Source: JAVBKX01 sp031553835 (GTDB lineage: Bacteria > Bacteroidota > Bacteroidia > Bacteroidales > Azobacteroidaceae). From it: a stretch of DNA of 64,000 nt. Location of the stretch: contig JAVBKX010000010.1 in the NCBI GenBank assembly GCA_031553835.1, forward strand, positions 1-64,000. Reading direction: 5' to 3'. The notes under the pieces are model-generated. The model was given only the letters and a program-made list of their open reading frames with translations, ran no database searches and was not told where the DNA came from. The translations under genes and the position numbers were made by a program. Below, piece by piece: positions 1-8,256 of the stretch (position 1 is the first letter of the stretch; each line of letters starts with the position of its first letter).

Positions 1-14
1 TAATTTTAGAAACA

Positions 15-287
15 ATGAAAAAAATAATTATTAGCGGAGTAGCAGTGTTGGCAATTGCGGCGGCAGCAACTCTGAATGTGAATTTGAACAAACGGAGTAA
101 TGACTTGTCTGGTATCTCTTTGGCAAATGTGGAAGCATTGGGTCAGTGTGAGGATAAAGTTGAGCGAATAAATGGACTAATAATTACAACTGTATGCAGA
201 AGAAAAACATCTATTGCAGATACTTTATTTAAAATAAAATGCGGAACAGATAGTGAAACTACATGTTCGTATAGTAATGTTGGTTGA
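15..287 (+). CDS. NVEALA-type exported small peptide, 4 Cys
   Basis: 90-residue protein with a short basic start and a hydrophobic stretch (about residues 4-20), then a NVEAL motif at residues 38-42 inside LANVEALGQ. This is the hallmark of the Bacteroidota NVEALA family, whose function is not established. The mature part after the motif is small and polar and holds four cysteines, which suggests disulfides once exported. It sits just upstream of a propeller lipoprotein and a CxxC lipoprotein, and a second four-Cys NVEALA-like protein lies at 5770 in a similar setting. Start chosen at the only ATG, 14 bases into the window; its promoter is outside. Family assignment is fairly secure; export and disulfide formation are inferred. 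Confidence 0.8.
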   Translation: MKKIIISGVAVLAIAAAATLNVNLNKRSNDLSGISLANVEALGQCEDKVERINGLIITTVCRRKTSIADTLFKIKCGTDSETTCSYSNVG

Positions 288-297
288 TTTATTTATT

Positions 298-327
298 GTA
301 ATCCTTCTCTTATAAGAGAAGGATTAC
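298..327 (+). terminator. Perfect 30-bp palindrome after NVEALA gene
   Basis: Both arms (GTAATCCTTCTCTT and its complement) pair perfectly over 14 bp with almost no loop. It starts 11 bp after the NVEALA stop codon and ends 16 bp before the next gene. The following ATTTAAAG is a poor U-tract, so this may be an attenuating or RNA-stabilising hairpin rather than a full terminator. Confidence 0.55.
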
Positions 328-343
328 ATTTAAAGAATGAAAT

Positions 344-1516
344 ATGAAAAATATAAATTACTTACATGTTATCATCTTGTTATTCCTATGCATCTCATGC
401 AATAAAAAGATGGAGGGAAACAAAGTAAAAATAATTGATGTTCAATCAACAGCTATTGTAAAACTTTCAGAATTATTCAAAGTACTTAATGTTGTTCAGT
501 TGGAAACCAATGACTCATCTTTAATTGGATTACAGGTGGAAAAAATGGAATGTTATAAAAATAAAATTTTTATATTAAACAGGTTGCATTCTCACAGAAA
601 TATATTGTGTTTTGATATGGACGGGAAATTCTTATTTAAAATTGATCAAATGGGACAAGGTCCTCGGGAATATACTTATTTAGGCTATTTTTTCATAGAT
701 AAGTTTAAAGAAAATATAGTTGTTCAAACAGAATCCAATCGGTTTTTATTTTATGATTTAAATGGGAAGTACATAAACGAAGTAATAGGAAAAGATGAAT
801 ATTTTGCGCGACAAATTTCACAGTTAAATGATTCAGTGCTTATGGCGTATAATGATTCAGAATTACAACCTTATGGCTATTCTCTGCTGGAATTGGATTC
901 CAAAACATACAACATAAGGAAAAAGTCGAAGAAAATAAAAGAAACTATAAATAATATGGGATTTCCACCAATTTCTATTTTTAGGTCCCAAATTCTTTAC
1001 TATTGCACGAACGATACTATATACGATATATCAAGAATTGATGACGAGAGGTCTGCTTACTATGTTGATTTTGGAAAAAAACAATATCAGTACAAGAAAT
1101 CTCTAAGTTCTGCTTCATCTGATGAAATACCTCAAAGTGTACTTGCAGAGTTTAATAATGGAAACTTGGTATTTGTTTCTTCACTATTTGAAAATTTATC
1201 ATGGATAGCTATTTCTTTGTTAAGACCTAACACCACTTTTACACCTATGTCATCTTTCGTACTATATAATAAAAATGATAATAAAACATATACTTCAGAA
1301 TATATTGATTTTGATATTTTAAATTTATCCAAAATATCAGACGTTAAGATTTTAAATATTGATGACGACAAATTATTTTTAGAGATAAATCGAAAATTTT
1401 CAGATGAAGAAATTTCTAAAATTGAGGGAAGCAAATATCTAAAAGATAAAGAAAAGAATATTATAACAGGTAGACAGTTTGATGACAATCCGTTGTTTCT
1501 GATTCTAAATAATTGA
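344..1516 (+). CDS. Six-bladed beta-propeller lipoprotein (copy 1)
   Basis: 390 residues. Lipoprotein signal with lipobox ending LCISC (Cys19), then a 6-bladed beta-propeller of the Bacteroidota BF3164/DUF5128-like type. Supporting marks are the early VVQLET segment, the FDMDGKFLFKI strand and the GxGPxEY turn at residues 104-110. Here the turn reads GQGPREY, with Arg where the three relatives in this window have Gly. The C-terminus ends in DDNPLFLILNN, like its paralogues. It overlaps or abuts the CxxC lipoprotein downstream and is clearly homologous to the gene at 2433, so the pair arose by tandem duplication. Role unknown; probably a surface or periplasmic-face lipoprotein working with its neighbours. 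Confidence 0.8.
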   Translation: MKNINYLHVIILLFLCISCNKKMEGNKVKIIDVQSTAIVKLSELFKVLNVVQLETNDSSLIGLQVEKMECYKNKIFILNRLHSHRNILCFDMDGKFLFKIDQMGQGPREYTYLGYFFIDKFKENIVVQTESNRFLFYDLNGKYINEVIGKDEYFARQISQLNDSVLMAYNDSELQPYGYSLLELDSKTYNIRKKSKKIKETINNMGFPPISIFRSQILYYCTNDTIYDISRIDDERSAYYVDFGKKQYQYKKSLSSASSDEIPQSVLAEFNNGNLVFVSSLFENLSWIAISLLRPNTTFTPMSSFVLYNKNDNKTYTSEYIDFDILNLSKISDVKILNIDDDKLFLEINRKFSDEEISKIEGSKYLKDKEKNIITGRQFDDNPLFLILNN

Positions 1517-1518
1517 TT

Positions 1519-1992
1519 ATGAATAAATATATTTATATAGCTATACTTGCTATTTTTTGTTGTTGCAAAAATATTAGAGAAGAAAATATTGCAAGCATTG
1601 AACCCGTAATTACAAATGAGTTGGATCGAATAAAGCTGGAAGAGAAAAAATATCTCGTATTATTTATATCGGAAGGTATGTGTTCTGAATGTATTAATAG
1701 GGAGTTCATGAATATAAAACAGAATGAATGGTTTGGACAACACTTGATTGTATTTGGAATCTTTTCTAATGAAAGATATTTTAAATCCATGGTAAATCCT
1801 ATCAATACTTATATGAATCTATATGTAAGTGAAGATCATATAACAGACGAGATTAATCGTGAAAACGGACCATTTTATGTTATTTACGATACTGAAAGTT
1901 TGTTAATGTCTCATAAAATGTATCCAGATCCGTGTGATGTTCAAAAAACGATTGAATACTATGAAACTGTAAAAAAAATAGTTGGTAAATAA
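1519..1992 (+). CDS. CxxC thioredoxin-like lipoprotein (copy 1)
   Basis: 157 residues, with a short hydrophobic start running into CCC (residues 14-16), one of which is the likely lipidation site. A CSEC motif at residues 55-58 follows a beta-strand-like LVLFIS segment, the arrangement expected of a thioredoxin-fold active site. No close named family is recognised. I place the start at the ATG two bases after the upstream stop; an in-frame TTG at 1513 would overlap that stop but is less likely. It is paired with the propeller gene upstream, and the same pair recurs at 2433-4109. A thiol-disulfide role on the exported four-Cys peptides is inference. Confidence 0.65.
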   Translation: MNKYIYIAILAIFCCCKNIREENIASIEPVITNELDRIKLEEKKYLVLFISEGMCSECINREFMNIKQNEWFGQHLIVFGIFSNERYFKSMVNPINTYMNLYVSEDHITDEINRENGPFYVIYDTESLLMSHKMYPDPCDVQKTIEYYETVKKIVGK

Positions 1993-2050
1993 AGATTATT
2001 AATGACTTATAGTGAATAAAAACAGGTACAACATGTCAACTTTGACTTAA

Positions 2051-2149
2051 AATGTGTCACCCGATGGTATCCGGAAATGGGGATTGGATACATTGAAGCA
2101 AATTAACGAATTCAATAATCCCGTAATCGTACTGTATTCACCCAAATGA
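2051..2149 (+). pseudogene. C-terminal remnant of a propeller lipoprotein gene
   Basis: An open stretch between two stops encodes about 32 residues ending in NNPVIVLYSPK. The intact propeller proteins here end alike (DNPVLLILK, NPILLLCRLN). There is no start codon and no upstream blades, so I read it as the 3' tail of a deleted propeller gene. Short match, so confidence is moderate. Confidence 0.45.
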
Positions 2150-2212
2150 AAATAATAGAAAATTAAACAAAAACAGAACAGCAGTCAATTTTAATTTGAA
2201 GAAACATAGTGT

Positions 2213-2380
2213 ATGAGATTTTTATTGATTTTAATAGCCTCTATTTTGTTGTTTTCGTGCAAAGAAAATGCACAAAGAAACGAAGCCGAGCAGGTAATTA
2301 ACGAGTGGACAGACAAAGAAGTCCTTTTCCCTGACAGCATACAATGTAGCTTATTGGGAAAAGATACCATTCTCCTTTAA
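2213..2380 (+). pseudogene. Truncated small lipoprotein gene
   Basis: Encodes 55 residues: a clean lipoprotein signal (lipobox LLFSC, Cys16) followed by NEWTDKEVLFPDSIQC and an early stop. The segment resembles the beginning of longer Bacteroidota lipoproteins encoded beside six-bladed propellers, in which this part precedes a thiol-containing domain; that domain is absent. A further short open stretch in another frame follows (about 2379-2436, LIEDLNFYIRELQF). With the propeller tail at 2051 it looks like one decayed copy of the module. A genuine 55-residue lipoprotein cannot be excluded. Confidence 0.5.
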
Positions 2381-2432
2381 TAGAAGACCTTAACTTCTAT
2401 ATCCGAGAATTACAGTTTACAAATAGGACGAT

Positions 2433-3608
2433 ATGAAACAGACTATTTATAATTACTGCTATGCACTATTTTTCATTTGTGCATGCTTCGGTTGTGAAGA
2501 AAAAAACGAAGAGAATAATGCTGTCAAGGTTATCGACATTCAATCTTCCGTGACAGCCAATATCTCTGATTTATTCCAAGAATTTAAATGGGTTCAGTTG
2601 GAAACTAACGATTCCTGCTTTGTAGGATTGTTTATAGAAAAAATAGAATGTTACAAAGATAAAATTTTCCTGCTAAACGCACACCAATCCCATAGTAACA
2701 TCTTATGTTTTGATATGGATGGAAATTTTTTATTCAAAATTGACAGGCTGGGAAACGGCCCCGGGGAATACACCTATTTGGGAGATTTTTTTATTGATAA
2801 AACGCAGGAATGTATTGTGTTACAAACATTAGGAAATGAATTTATGCAATTTGATTTGGAGGGGAACTTTATAAAAAAGGTCAGAGCAAACGACGAATAT
2901 AATACCCGGCAAGTACTGTATCTCAATGATTCGATTTTAATAGCATGTGTGGATCCTATTTCCTTTCCTTATGGATACAGCTTATTAGAACTGGATCGTA
3001 AAACATTTAACATAAGGAACAAATCAAGCCATATAAAGCTACTGTTCAATACAGGACGTAGTATCTTGCATACATTCAATAACCAGACATTGTATTATAG
3101 CACAAAAGATACTATATATGACATATCGAATTTCAATCAGGAAAAACCGATATACTATATAGACTGTGGTCAAAAACAAAAACAATTTAAAAAATCACTA
3201 CAAAATATACCTCAGGAAAAAATGCCCAAAGCCCTCAGTGCGGCATTTAACGAAAAGAACTTAGTGTACATCAGCTATATATTTAACAATACATCCTGGA
3301 TTACACTTTCATTCCTGAAATGCAAAAACAAGAATAATGCCATTTATGAATTTGCACTATACGACAAAAAGAAAGAACAAACTTACGTTTCTGAATACAT
3401 CAATTTTGACATTCTGAATCTTCCATCATTAAGTAATCTGGCTCTTATTGGCAATGATAATGATCGCTTATTTATCGTCATGGATCAGGAATTTTCGAAA
3501 GATGAAATTGCCAAAATTAAAAAAAGTAAATATTTGAATGAGAAAGAAAAACGAATGCTTTCAGAAAGAAATTTTTCTGATAACCCAGTGCTTTTAATTT
3601 TAAAATAA
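2433..3608 (+). CDS. Six-bladed beta-propeller lipoprotein (copy 2)
   Basis: 391 residues with a lipoprotein signal (ACFGC, Cys21) and a propeller of the same family as the gene at 344. Long segments match that copy (QLETNDS, ECYK.KIF, NILCFDMDG, EYTYLG, FFIDK). The canonical turn GNGPGEY is intact at residues 107-113, followed by the C-terminal DNPVLLILK. Its CxxC partner starts 9 bp after its stop, so the two are probably co-transcribed. It is GC-richer than copy 1 and diverged throughout, which points to an old duplication. Function unknown; a structural or ligand-binding envelope lipoprotein is likely. Confidence 0.8.
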   Translation: MKQTIYNYCYALFFICACFGCEEKNEENNAVKVIDIQSSVTANISDLFQEFKWVQLETNDSCFVGLFIEKIECYKDKIFLLNAHQSHSNILCFDMDGNFLFKIDRLGNGPGEYTYLGDFFIDKTQECIVLQTLGNEFMQFDLEGNFIKKVRANDEYNTRQVLYLNDSILIACVDPISFPYGYSLLELDRKTFNIRNKSSHIKLLFNTGRSILHTFNNQTLYYSTKDTIYDISNFNQEKPIYYIDCGQKQKQFKKSLQNIPQEKMPKALSAAFNEKNLVYISYIFNNTSWITLSFLKCKNKNNAIYEFALYDKKKEQTYVSEYINFDILNLPSLSNLALIGNDNDRLFIVMDQEFSKDEIAKIKKSKYLNEKEKRMLSERNFSDNPVLLILK

Positions 3609-3617
3609 TACAAAATC

Positions 3618-4109
3618 ATGATTAGAATTTTTTTTATATCTGCATTTGTCATTTGTTTTTGTTGTTGCTCTAATCCAAAAGAAAAAACAACTGAAAATAT
3701 TGAAACCAGAATTATTCAAGAATTAGATCAGTTAAACTTGGATAACCAAAAATATCCTATATGGTTCATTTCTGAAGGTATGTGTTCAGAATGTATTACA
3801 AAAGAACTTATTAACATAAAAGAGAATGAATGGGTAAATAAACAGTTAATTGTATTGGGAATTTTTTCTAATAAAAGGCATTTTCATTCTATCATAAATT
3901 CTATTCATGTTTACAAAACAATATATATTGATACAGAGACCTCAAAGGAATTGATAAATCAGAGGTCTTCGCCTTTTTATGCCATATACGATGCCGAAAA
4001 ATCAATTTTATTGAACAGAATGAATCCAGATCCTTGCAATGCTCAAAAAACGATAGAGTATTATGAAAATATTAAAAAAACAATTGGAGATGGGGATTCG
4101 ATTCCATAA
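3618..4109 (+). CDS. CxxC thioredoxin-like lipoprotein (copy 2)
   Basis: 163 residues. Hydrophobic leader ending in CFCCCSN gives a lipidation cysteine within residues 13-17. A CSEC motif lies at 56-59 in the context ISEGMCSECI, identical to the copy at 1519. The C-terminal part (NPDPCNAQKTIEYYE) also matches that paralogue, including a third conserved cysteine. It follows the propeller copy 2 by 9 bp. The paired CxxC plus a conserved C-terminal Cys suggests redox chemistry at the inner-membrane outer face or the outer membrane, but no activity is known for this family. Confidence 0.65.
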   Translation: MIRIFFISAFVICFCCCSNPKEKTTENIETRIIQELDQLNLDNQKYPIWFISEGMCSECITKELINIKENEWVNKQLIVLGIFSNKRHFHSIINSIHVYKTIYIDTETSKELINQRSSPFYAIYDAEKSILLNRMNPDPCNAQKTIEYYENIKKTIGDGDSIP

Positions 4110-4261
4110 ACAGATTACCATTTCTTAGTTGAACATAGTGTGATGAAAGAGCGGTTTGAAGATATACGAAATATATTTGCAAATTTGATATAAAACAAAA
4201 GCGATTAAAAAAATAAAGTAGATTGTAAAAAACAAAAAAGTTTTATATATTGTGCCCCGAA

Positions 4262-5137
4262 ATGAAGAACCCTTTGCTTAAAAAAATATTGAATAACCTT
4301 TGGTTTGCTGCGAAACTGTTTATTTCCGCAATTTTGTTGGCTATCTGCCTGCGTGTCTTTGTTTTTGCATCATTCAAAATCCCTACCCCATCGATGGAAC
4401 CAACCATTCTGCCGGGCGATTACATCATCGTTAATAAATTGGCGCTGGGCGGCCGGGTCTATAAAAATTTTGATTTTATGGAAGGCGGAAAAGTAGAAAC
4501 CCGGCGGTTGTGGGGATGGCGGCAAGTGCGACGCAACGACGTGCTGGTTTTCAATTATCCATACAGTGATTGGGAAAAACTGGATTTCGATTTGAATGTA
4601 TTTTATGTAAAACGCTGCGTAGCCATTCCCGGCGATACTTTTTATATCGAAAACGGCATATACAAAGTAAAAAACCGGACCGACACACTGGGGTGCTACG
4701 TCAATCAACAACATTTTGCCACGTTCAGACAGGAAGATATAGATCCGGGGATTTGGAATTGCTATCCATATCATGAAGTTTTCCCGTGGAATGTCAGGAA
4801 TTTTGGCCCGTTGTATATTCCCGGCAAAGGCGACCAAGTCGATATCGATTCGCGCAATATCTGGTTGTACCGGAATTTAATCCGCTACGAAACCGACAGG
4901 GAAATTTCAGTTCGGGGAGATACGGTCTTCTTAGATCAGAAAGTATTGGAAAGCTATACGTTTGAAAAAAACTATTATTTTATGGCAGGCGATCTGGTAT
5001 TTGACTCGCGCGATTCGCGCTACTGGGGATTGTTGCCCGAAGACCATATTGTGGGAAAAGCATCCCTCATCTGGAAATCGGAGGACATGCATACTGGAAA
5101 ATTCAGGTGGAAACGGTTTTTTAAAGCAATAAACTAA
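4262..5137 (+). CDS. lepB: Signal peptidase I (copy A)
   Basis: 291-residue S26A leader peptidase. One membrane segment (about residues 15-36), then box B with the catalytic Ser44 in PTPSMEPTILPGD. The general base is Lys117 in FYVKRCVAIPGD, and box E is GD..SRDSRYWG around residues 243-256. These are all the residues required for cleaving exported preproteins at the outer face of the inner membrane. I start at ATG 4262, giving the same length as copy B (8257); a TTG 12 bases upstream is unneeded. Base composition is richer in GC than its neighbours. The last 132 bp are nearly identical to copy B although the rest is not, which suggests gene conversion or partial duplication. Confidence 0.93.
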   Translation: MKNPLLKKILNNLWFAAKLFISAILLAICLRVFVFASFKIPTPSMEPTILPGDYIIVNKLALGGRVYKNFDFMEGGKVETRRLWGWRQVRRNDVLVFNYPYSDWEKLDFDLNVFYVKRCVAIPGDTFYIENGIYKVKNRTDTLGCYVNQQHFATFRQEDIDPGIWNCYPYHEVFPWNVRNFGPLYIPGKGDQVDIDSRNIWLYRNLIRYETDREISVRGDTVFLDQKVLESYTFEKNYYFMAGDLVFDSRDSRYWGLLPEDHIVGKASLIWKSEDMHTGKFRWKRFFKAIN

Positions 5138-5145
5138 AAATGAAA
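5006..5145 (+). repeat. 140-bp tract shared with the second lepB
   Basis: Aligns with 9001-9140 with one difference (T at 5095, C at 9090). It covers the 3' end of lepB, its stop codon and 8 bp beyond. The coding sequence just upstream in the two copies is plainly diverged, so the boundary is sharp. Confidence 0.95.
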
Positions 5146-5146
5146 G

Positions 5147-5199
5147 AGAATAGGACACTGAAGACAGAGAGCACACGGATTATCACGGATTTTTATCCA
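5147..5199 (+). repeat. Decayed left half of a dispersed palindrome
   Basis: The segment containing GAGCACACGGATTATCACGG matches the left half of the 96-bp inverted repeat at 9142-9237, with several changes. The right arm is missing. It follows the lepB copy A stop codon just as the full element follows copy B. Confidence 0.6.
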
Positions 5200-5415
5200 T
5201 TAAGATTTTTGTTTTTTTTGCAAACAATCACTTCCATAACATATAAAATTTAGTTAAATTGTATTTTCAATAGTTAATTTTTTAGAAAAATAATGCAAAT
5301 TAATGATTTATTAACGATCCGTTAATGCAGTCAAAGTAATTTTACAACAAAATATTAATGTGCAATATCGCAAACAATGACACTACTTACAAAATACATT
5401 TTAATTTATATAAAA

Positions 5416-5649
5416 ATGAAAACACAAAAACAAACCATTTTTATTCTATTAATTATAGCGCTTACAATTATTTTCCCATCTTGCGGGAAGAAAAACCGGG
5501 CGCTTGAGGAAGCCCTCTCGTTTGTGGGCGATAACCCACAGCCTCAGACTATGCCAAACAAGAAATATTCCAATAAAACCATTGATATGTTTTGCAATAT
5601 AAAAGAATCGCCAGTAAAGTTGAATATGACTGCTATGGTAACTAATTAA
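5416..5649 (+). pseudogene. Truncated lipoprotein gene, possible transglutaminase-lipoprotein remnant
   Basis: 77 residues from ATG 5416: a good lipoprotein signal (lipobox FPSC, Cys23), then GKKNRALEEALSFVGDN. That opening resembles Bacteroidota lipoproteins that carry a transglutaminase-like domain, where ...LAGDNR is followed by a long conserved region. Here it is replaced by about 40 low-complexity residues and a stop. I read it as a gene with most of its body deleted. An intact small lipoprotein is possible. The ATG at 5377 would put a hydrophilic tail before the signal and is less likely. Confidence 0.4.
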
Positions 5650-5769
5650 CAAAATGAAAAGAATATGGATTAAACGTATAAACTCATTAGCAAACCTGCG
5701 TGGTTTGAGGTTATTGAAAGTATAAATATAACACTATTAACATTTTTTATTAACGAATAAACCATTAAG

Positions 5770-6240
5770 ATGCTAAAGAAAATTTTAGGAGGAATTATCA
5801 TAACAGCAATTGTAACTATTGCAGCAATGAATACAAATGTGAATGTGAAACATAATGGTTTGTCAGAGGTCTCTCTTGCTATTATAGAGAATTTAGCACA
5901 TGGAGAAGCCGACAAAGAGGGACCAAGAAAGACTAATAGAACTCATTGTGTTATTTCTGGAGTTCTCACCCACAGCCAATCTTCTGGCTCCTCCAATGGA
6001 AGCAGTTGGGGTTTTGGGGGACAACTTGAGGCTGGAAAACCTCTGATTGGGAGTATAACCTTAGATGGCTCATTCAACAAAACGTCTAATGGCACACAGG
6101 GTAGCTATGGTTATGGACAACTACAAGTAAATCAAGATTTTTGGGGAGATCAAATTGATTGCCCAAGACAAGAGACTACTAGTTGCTCTCCTTACAACCC
6201 TTGTGTTGAAGCTCTTAAACAGTATCGCGATGCTTTTTAA
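5770..6240 (+). CDS. NVEALA-like exported protein, 4 Cys, Gly/Ser-rich
   Basis: 156 residues with the same architecture as the NVEALA protein at 15: basic start, hydrophobic residues 5-20, then LSEVSLAIIENLAHGE with the motif at residue 38, the same position as there. The mature region is rich in Gly, Ser, Asn and Gln (about 65-115) and ends with DCPRQETTSCSPYNPC. Together with HC near residue 63 this again gives four cysteines. It is followed by a propeller lipoprotein, a membrane CxxC protein and a signal peptidase. It is unlike any enzyme; a secreted structural or signalling protein is inferred. Confidence 0.65.
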   Translation: MLKKILGGIIITAIVTIAAMNTNVNVKHNGLSEVSLAIIENLAHGEADKEGPRKTNRTHCVISGVLTHSQSSGSSNGSSWGFGGQLEAGKPLIGSITLDGSFNKTSNGTQGSYGYGQLQVNQDFWGDQIDCPRQETTSCSPYNPCVEALKQYRDAF

Positions 6241-6262
6241 TCATCTGTAGATAAAATAAACT

Positions 6263-6322
6263 AAGATAGTATATCATTTTCTCTGTAAAAATAAAAAACT
6301 AAAGATTTTGATATGCTATCTT
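6263..6322 (+). repeat. Inverted repeat between NVEALA-like and propeller genes
   Basis: AAGATAGTATATCA (6263-6276) pairs with TGATATGCTATCTT (6309-6322), 13 of 14 positions, around a 32-nt A-rich loop. It lies 22 bp after the stop of the NVEALA-like gene. The sequence GCTATC/GATAGT recurs in opposite order at about 7573-7602, after the next gene. It may act as a terminator or RNA-stability element. Confidence 0.4.
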
Positions 6323-6368
6323 TTAATTGTAGCTATATAATGTGTGTGTGTATTTTAATTATAATAAT

Positions 6369-7541
6369 ATGAGACTATCAATTATATCAATATGTATTTA
6401 TGGAATTTTATTGTTCCATTCCTGTAGCACACCAGTAACAAATGAAATAACTGGAGCACAAGAAATCTTGATTGATGTAAAACATCAATCAGCAATATCT
6501 CTTGACAGTATAATAGAAAAAATAGAATATATTAAGTTGGAAACGACCAATAATAATATAATTGGCCAAATATCTCAACTTTTTTTTATCGATAGTTTAT
6601 TGATTGTTGTTGACAGTAAAGTTGCAATGACAATCAATGTATTTAATTTCGCCGGTCAATTCAAGTATTCCATTGGAAAACAAGGGAATGGACCTGGAGA
6701 GTATGTTCAAATATCTAATGTTTGCATAGAACCACAAAACAAATTGATTAACATATTAGATAGAATGCAAAACAGGGTAATTTCTTATGCATTAGATGGC
6801 TCTTATAAGCAGATGGAAAACACGCCATTTCCACTTCTTTATTTTGAATTTCTTGAAACTGGCAACAGGGCATACTATAAATCCGGGTTGGTAGACCCTG
6901 TATTCGGAAATTTTATAAATAATCCTCTCATTGTAACAGACAGCATGAATAACATCATTTATGGTAGTTGTGCTGATTTATATGTAGCCAATCAATTTGA
7001 TTATGAAATGAACAAGCCTTTGCGAAAATTTAACAATGAAGTATATTTTAGCCCTAACTTTTCAAATGTAATCTATACAGTTACTGACAGCATAGTAATT
7101 CCAAAATACTATATAAATATAGCCTGGAATGGTATGCCTCCTATTAATACGAAGACTACAAACGAACTATTCCGAGAATATTGTAGTAAGCACTTTATCT
7201 TCAATGGCGATATAATTGAGTTGAAGGACCTGACCTTTATTAATATTATGACCCCTTCAGGCTATCCTTTTGTTATATATTCCCATGCAAAACAGAAAAC
7301 ATTCTTTAGTACGGACCATGGGAATCATCCTTTATTTCCATTTTTAAAAAATTTAGCTCCTAAAACATGCTATAACGATAATGTTGTTGTATTTGATATT
7401 TCGTCCTTTTCTCTTATGCTCAATAAAAAAGAATTATATCAATCTACATCAGATAAAAAATTATTAGATGATTTGTATGACGGCCTCACAGAAGATGCTA
7501 ATCCGATATTACTTTTATGCCGCTTGAATAAAAACATATAG
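6369..7541 (+). CDS. Six-bladed beta-propeller lipoprotein (copy 3)
   Basis: 390 residues from ATG 6369. I reject the upstream ATG at 6342 because it adds nine residues before the signal peptide. Lipobox ILLFHSC with Cys19. Propeller marks include EYIKLETT and the turn GNGPGEY at residues 106-112, with C-terminal ANPILLLCRLN. It is more divergent from copies 1 and 2 than they are from each other, and is very AT-rich. It lies between the NVEALA-like gene and a membrane-anchored CxxC protein, repeating the order of the first module. Function unknown. Confidence 0.78.
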   Translation: MRLSIISICIYGILLFHSCSTPVTNEITGAQEILIDVKHQSAISLDSIIEKIEYIKLETTNNNIIGQISQLFFIDSLLIVVDSKVAMTINVFNFAGQFKYSIGKQGNGPGEYVQISNVCIEPQNKLINILDRMQNRVISYALDGSYKQMENTPFPLLYFEFLETGNRAYYKSGLVDPVFGNFINNPLIVTDSMNNIIYGSCADLYVANQFDYEMNKPLRKFNNEVYFSPNFSNVIYTVTDSIVIPKYYINIAWNGMPPINTKTTNELFREYCSKHFIFNGDIIELKDLTFINIMTPSGYPFVIYSHAKQKTFFSTDHGNHPLFPFLKNLAPKTCYNDNVVVFDISSFSLMLNKKELYQSTSDKKLLDDLYDGLTEDANPILLLCRLNKNI

Positions 7542-7649
7542 AATTAAATGGAGAAATGTACATAATTTAATATGCTATCAAAATAAACATGTGAAGATAG
7601 TAGATTATATATAAATAAACATATTCTTAAGAAAATGAGGTAATCGCAT

Positions 7650-8225
7650 ATGAAAAAACATAGTAAATTCACAACTGTAGTAGTTGTTATTTGTGTAACA
7701 ATTGTTATTTTGGTAATCAGTCACAGCCAACCACAGATAGACGATCATCGTATTGAATTATACAAAATGGGAGAACAAGTAAATGATTTATTATCAGGCA
7801 AGCCAATCCCCAATATTACTTGTATGGATACTATGAATAATAACATTCCATTATCAGATTTACTAGTACAAAAGGGAATCTTAATTTATCATTATTCTGA
7901 ATTACATTGCAACTCTTGCTATCAACAACAATTAACATTAATACAAGATTTTTTTTCTGACACCAGCTATCCAGTATTAATACTAGCATCTTATTTGACT
8001 CATCGACATTTTGCAATACATATGAAAAAACAGTCCTACAATATTCCAACATATCGTATTGAACATAAAAGCTTCAACTGGTTTATAGAAGATTGCGGGA
8101 TGCCTTATTTTTTTGTTTTGAATGCAGACATGAGCTCCTCTTATTTTTATATTCCTGACAATAAACATCCTGAATTATGCTTGCAATACATGGAAAGAAT
8201 AAAAAAATTATTATTAGCTGATTAG
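7650..8225 (+). CDS. Membrane-anchored thioredoxin-like CxxC protein
   Basis: 191 residues with an N-terminal membrane anchor (about 7-25) and no lipobox. It then has a TlpA/AhpC-like pattern: a segment on the theme GKPIPNITCMDTMNNNIPL, a LIYHYSELHCNSC strand-turn with CNSC at 87-90, and a later GMPYFFVLN that resembles the cis-proline loop of thioredoxin folds (MP at the expected spacing). A periplasmic thiol-disulfide or redox-sensing protein is therefore more credible here than for the shorter lipoproteins at 1519 and 3618, which also have CxxC. It lies 108 bp after the propeller gene and 31 bp before lepB copy B. Confidence 0.65.
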   Translation: MKKHSKFTTVVVVICVTIVILVISHSQPQIDDHRIELYKMGEQVNDLLSGKPIPNITCMDTMNNNIPLSDLLVQKGILIYHYSELHCNSCYQQQLTLIQDFFSDTSYPVLILASYLTHRHFAIHMKKQSYNIPTYRIEHKSFNWFIEDCGMPYFFVLNADMSSSYFYIPDNKHPELCLQYMERIKKLLLAD

Positions 8226-8256
8226 TTTTGGATTAGGTAGTACAACAACAAACACA

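Noticed and set aside
4250..4261. TTG start of lepB copy A at 4250, and TTG start at 1513
   Set aside because: Both have a better ATG just downstream (4262, giving copy B's exact length, and 1519).
5650..5769. 23-codon frame MKRIWIKRINSL... as a small gene
   Set aside because: Too short, no signal or motif, and no support beyond an ATG and stop; probably chance in the gap before the NVEALA-like gene.
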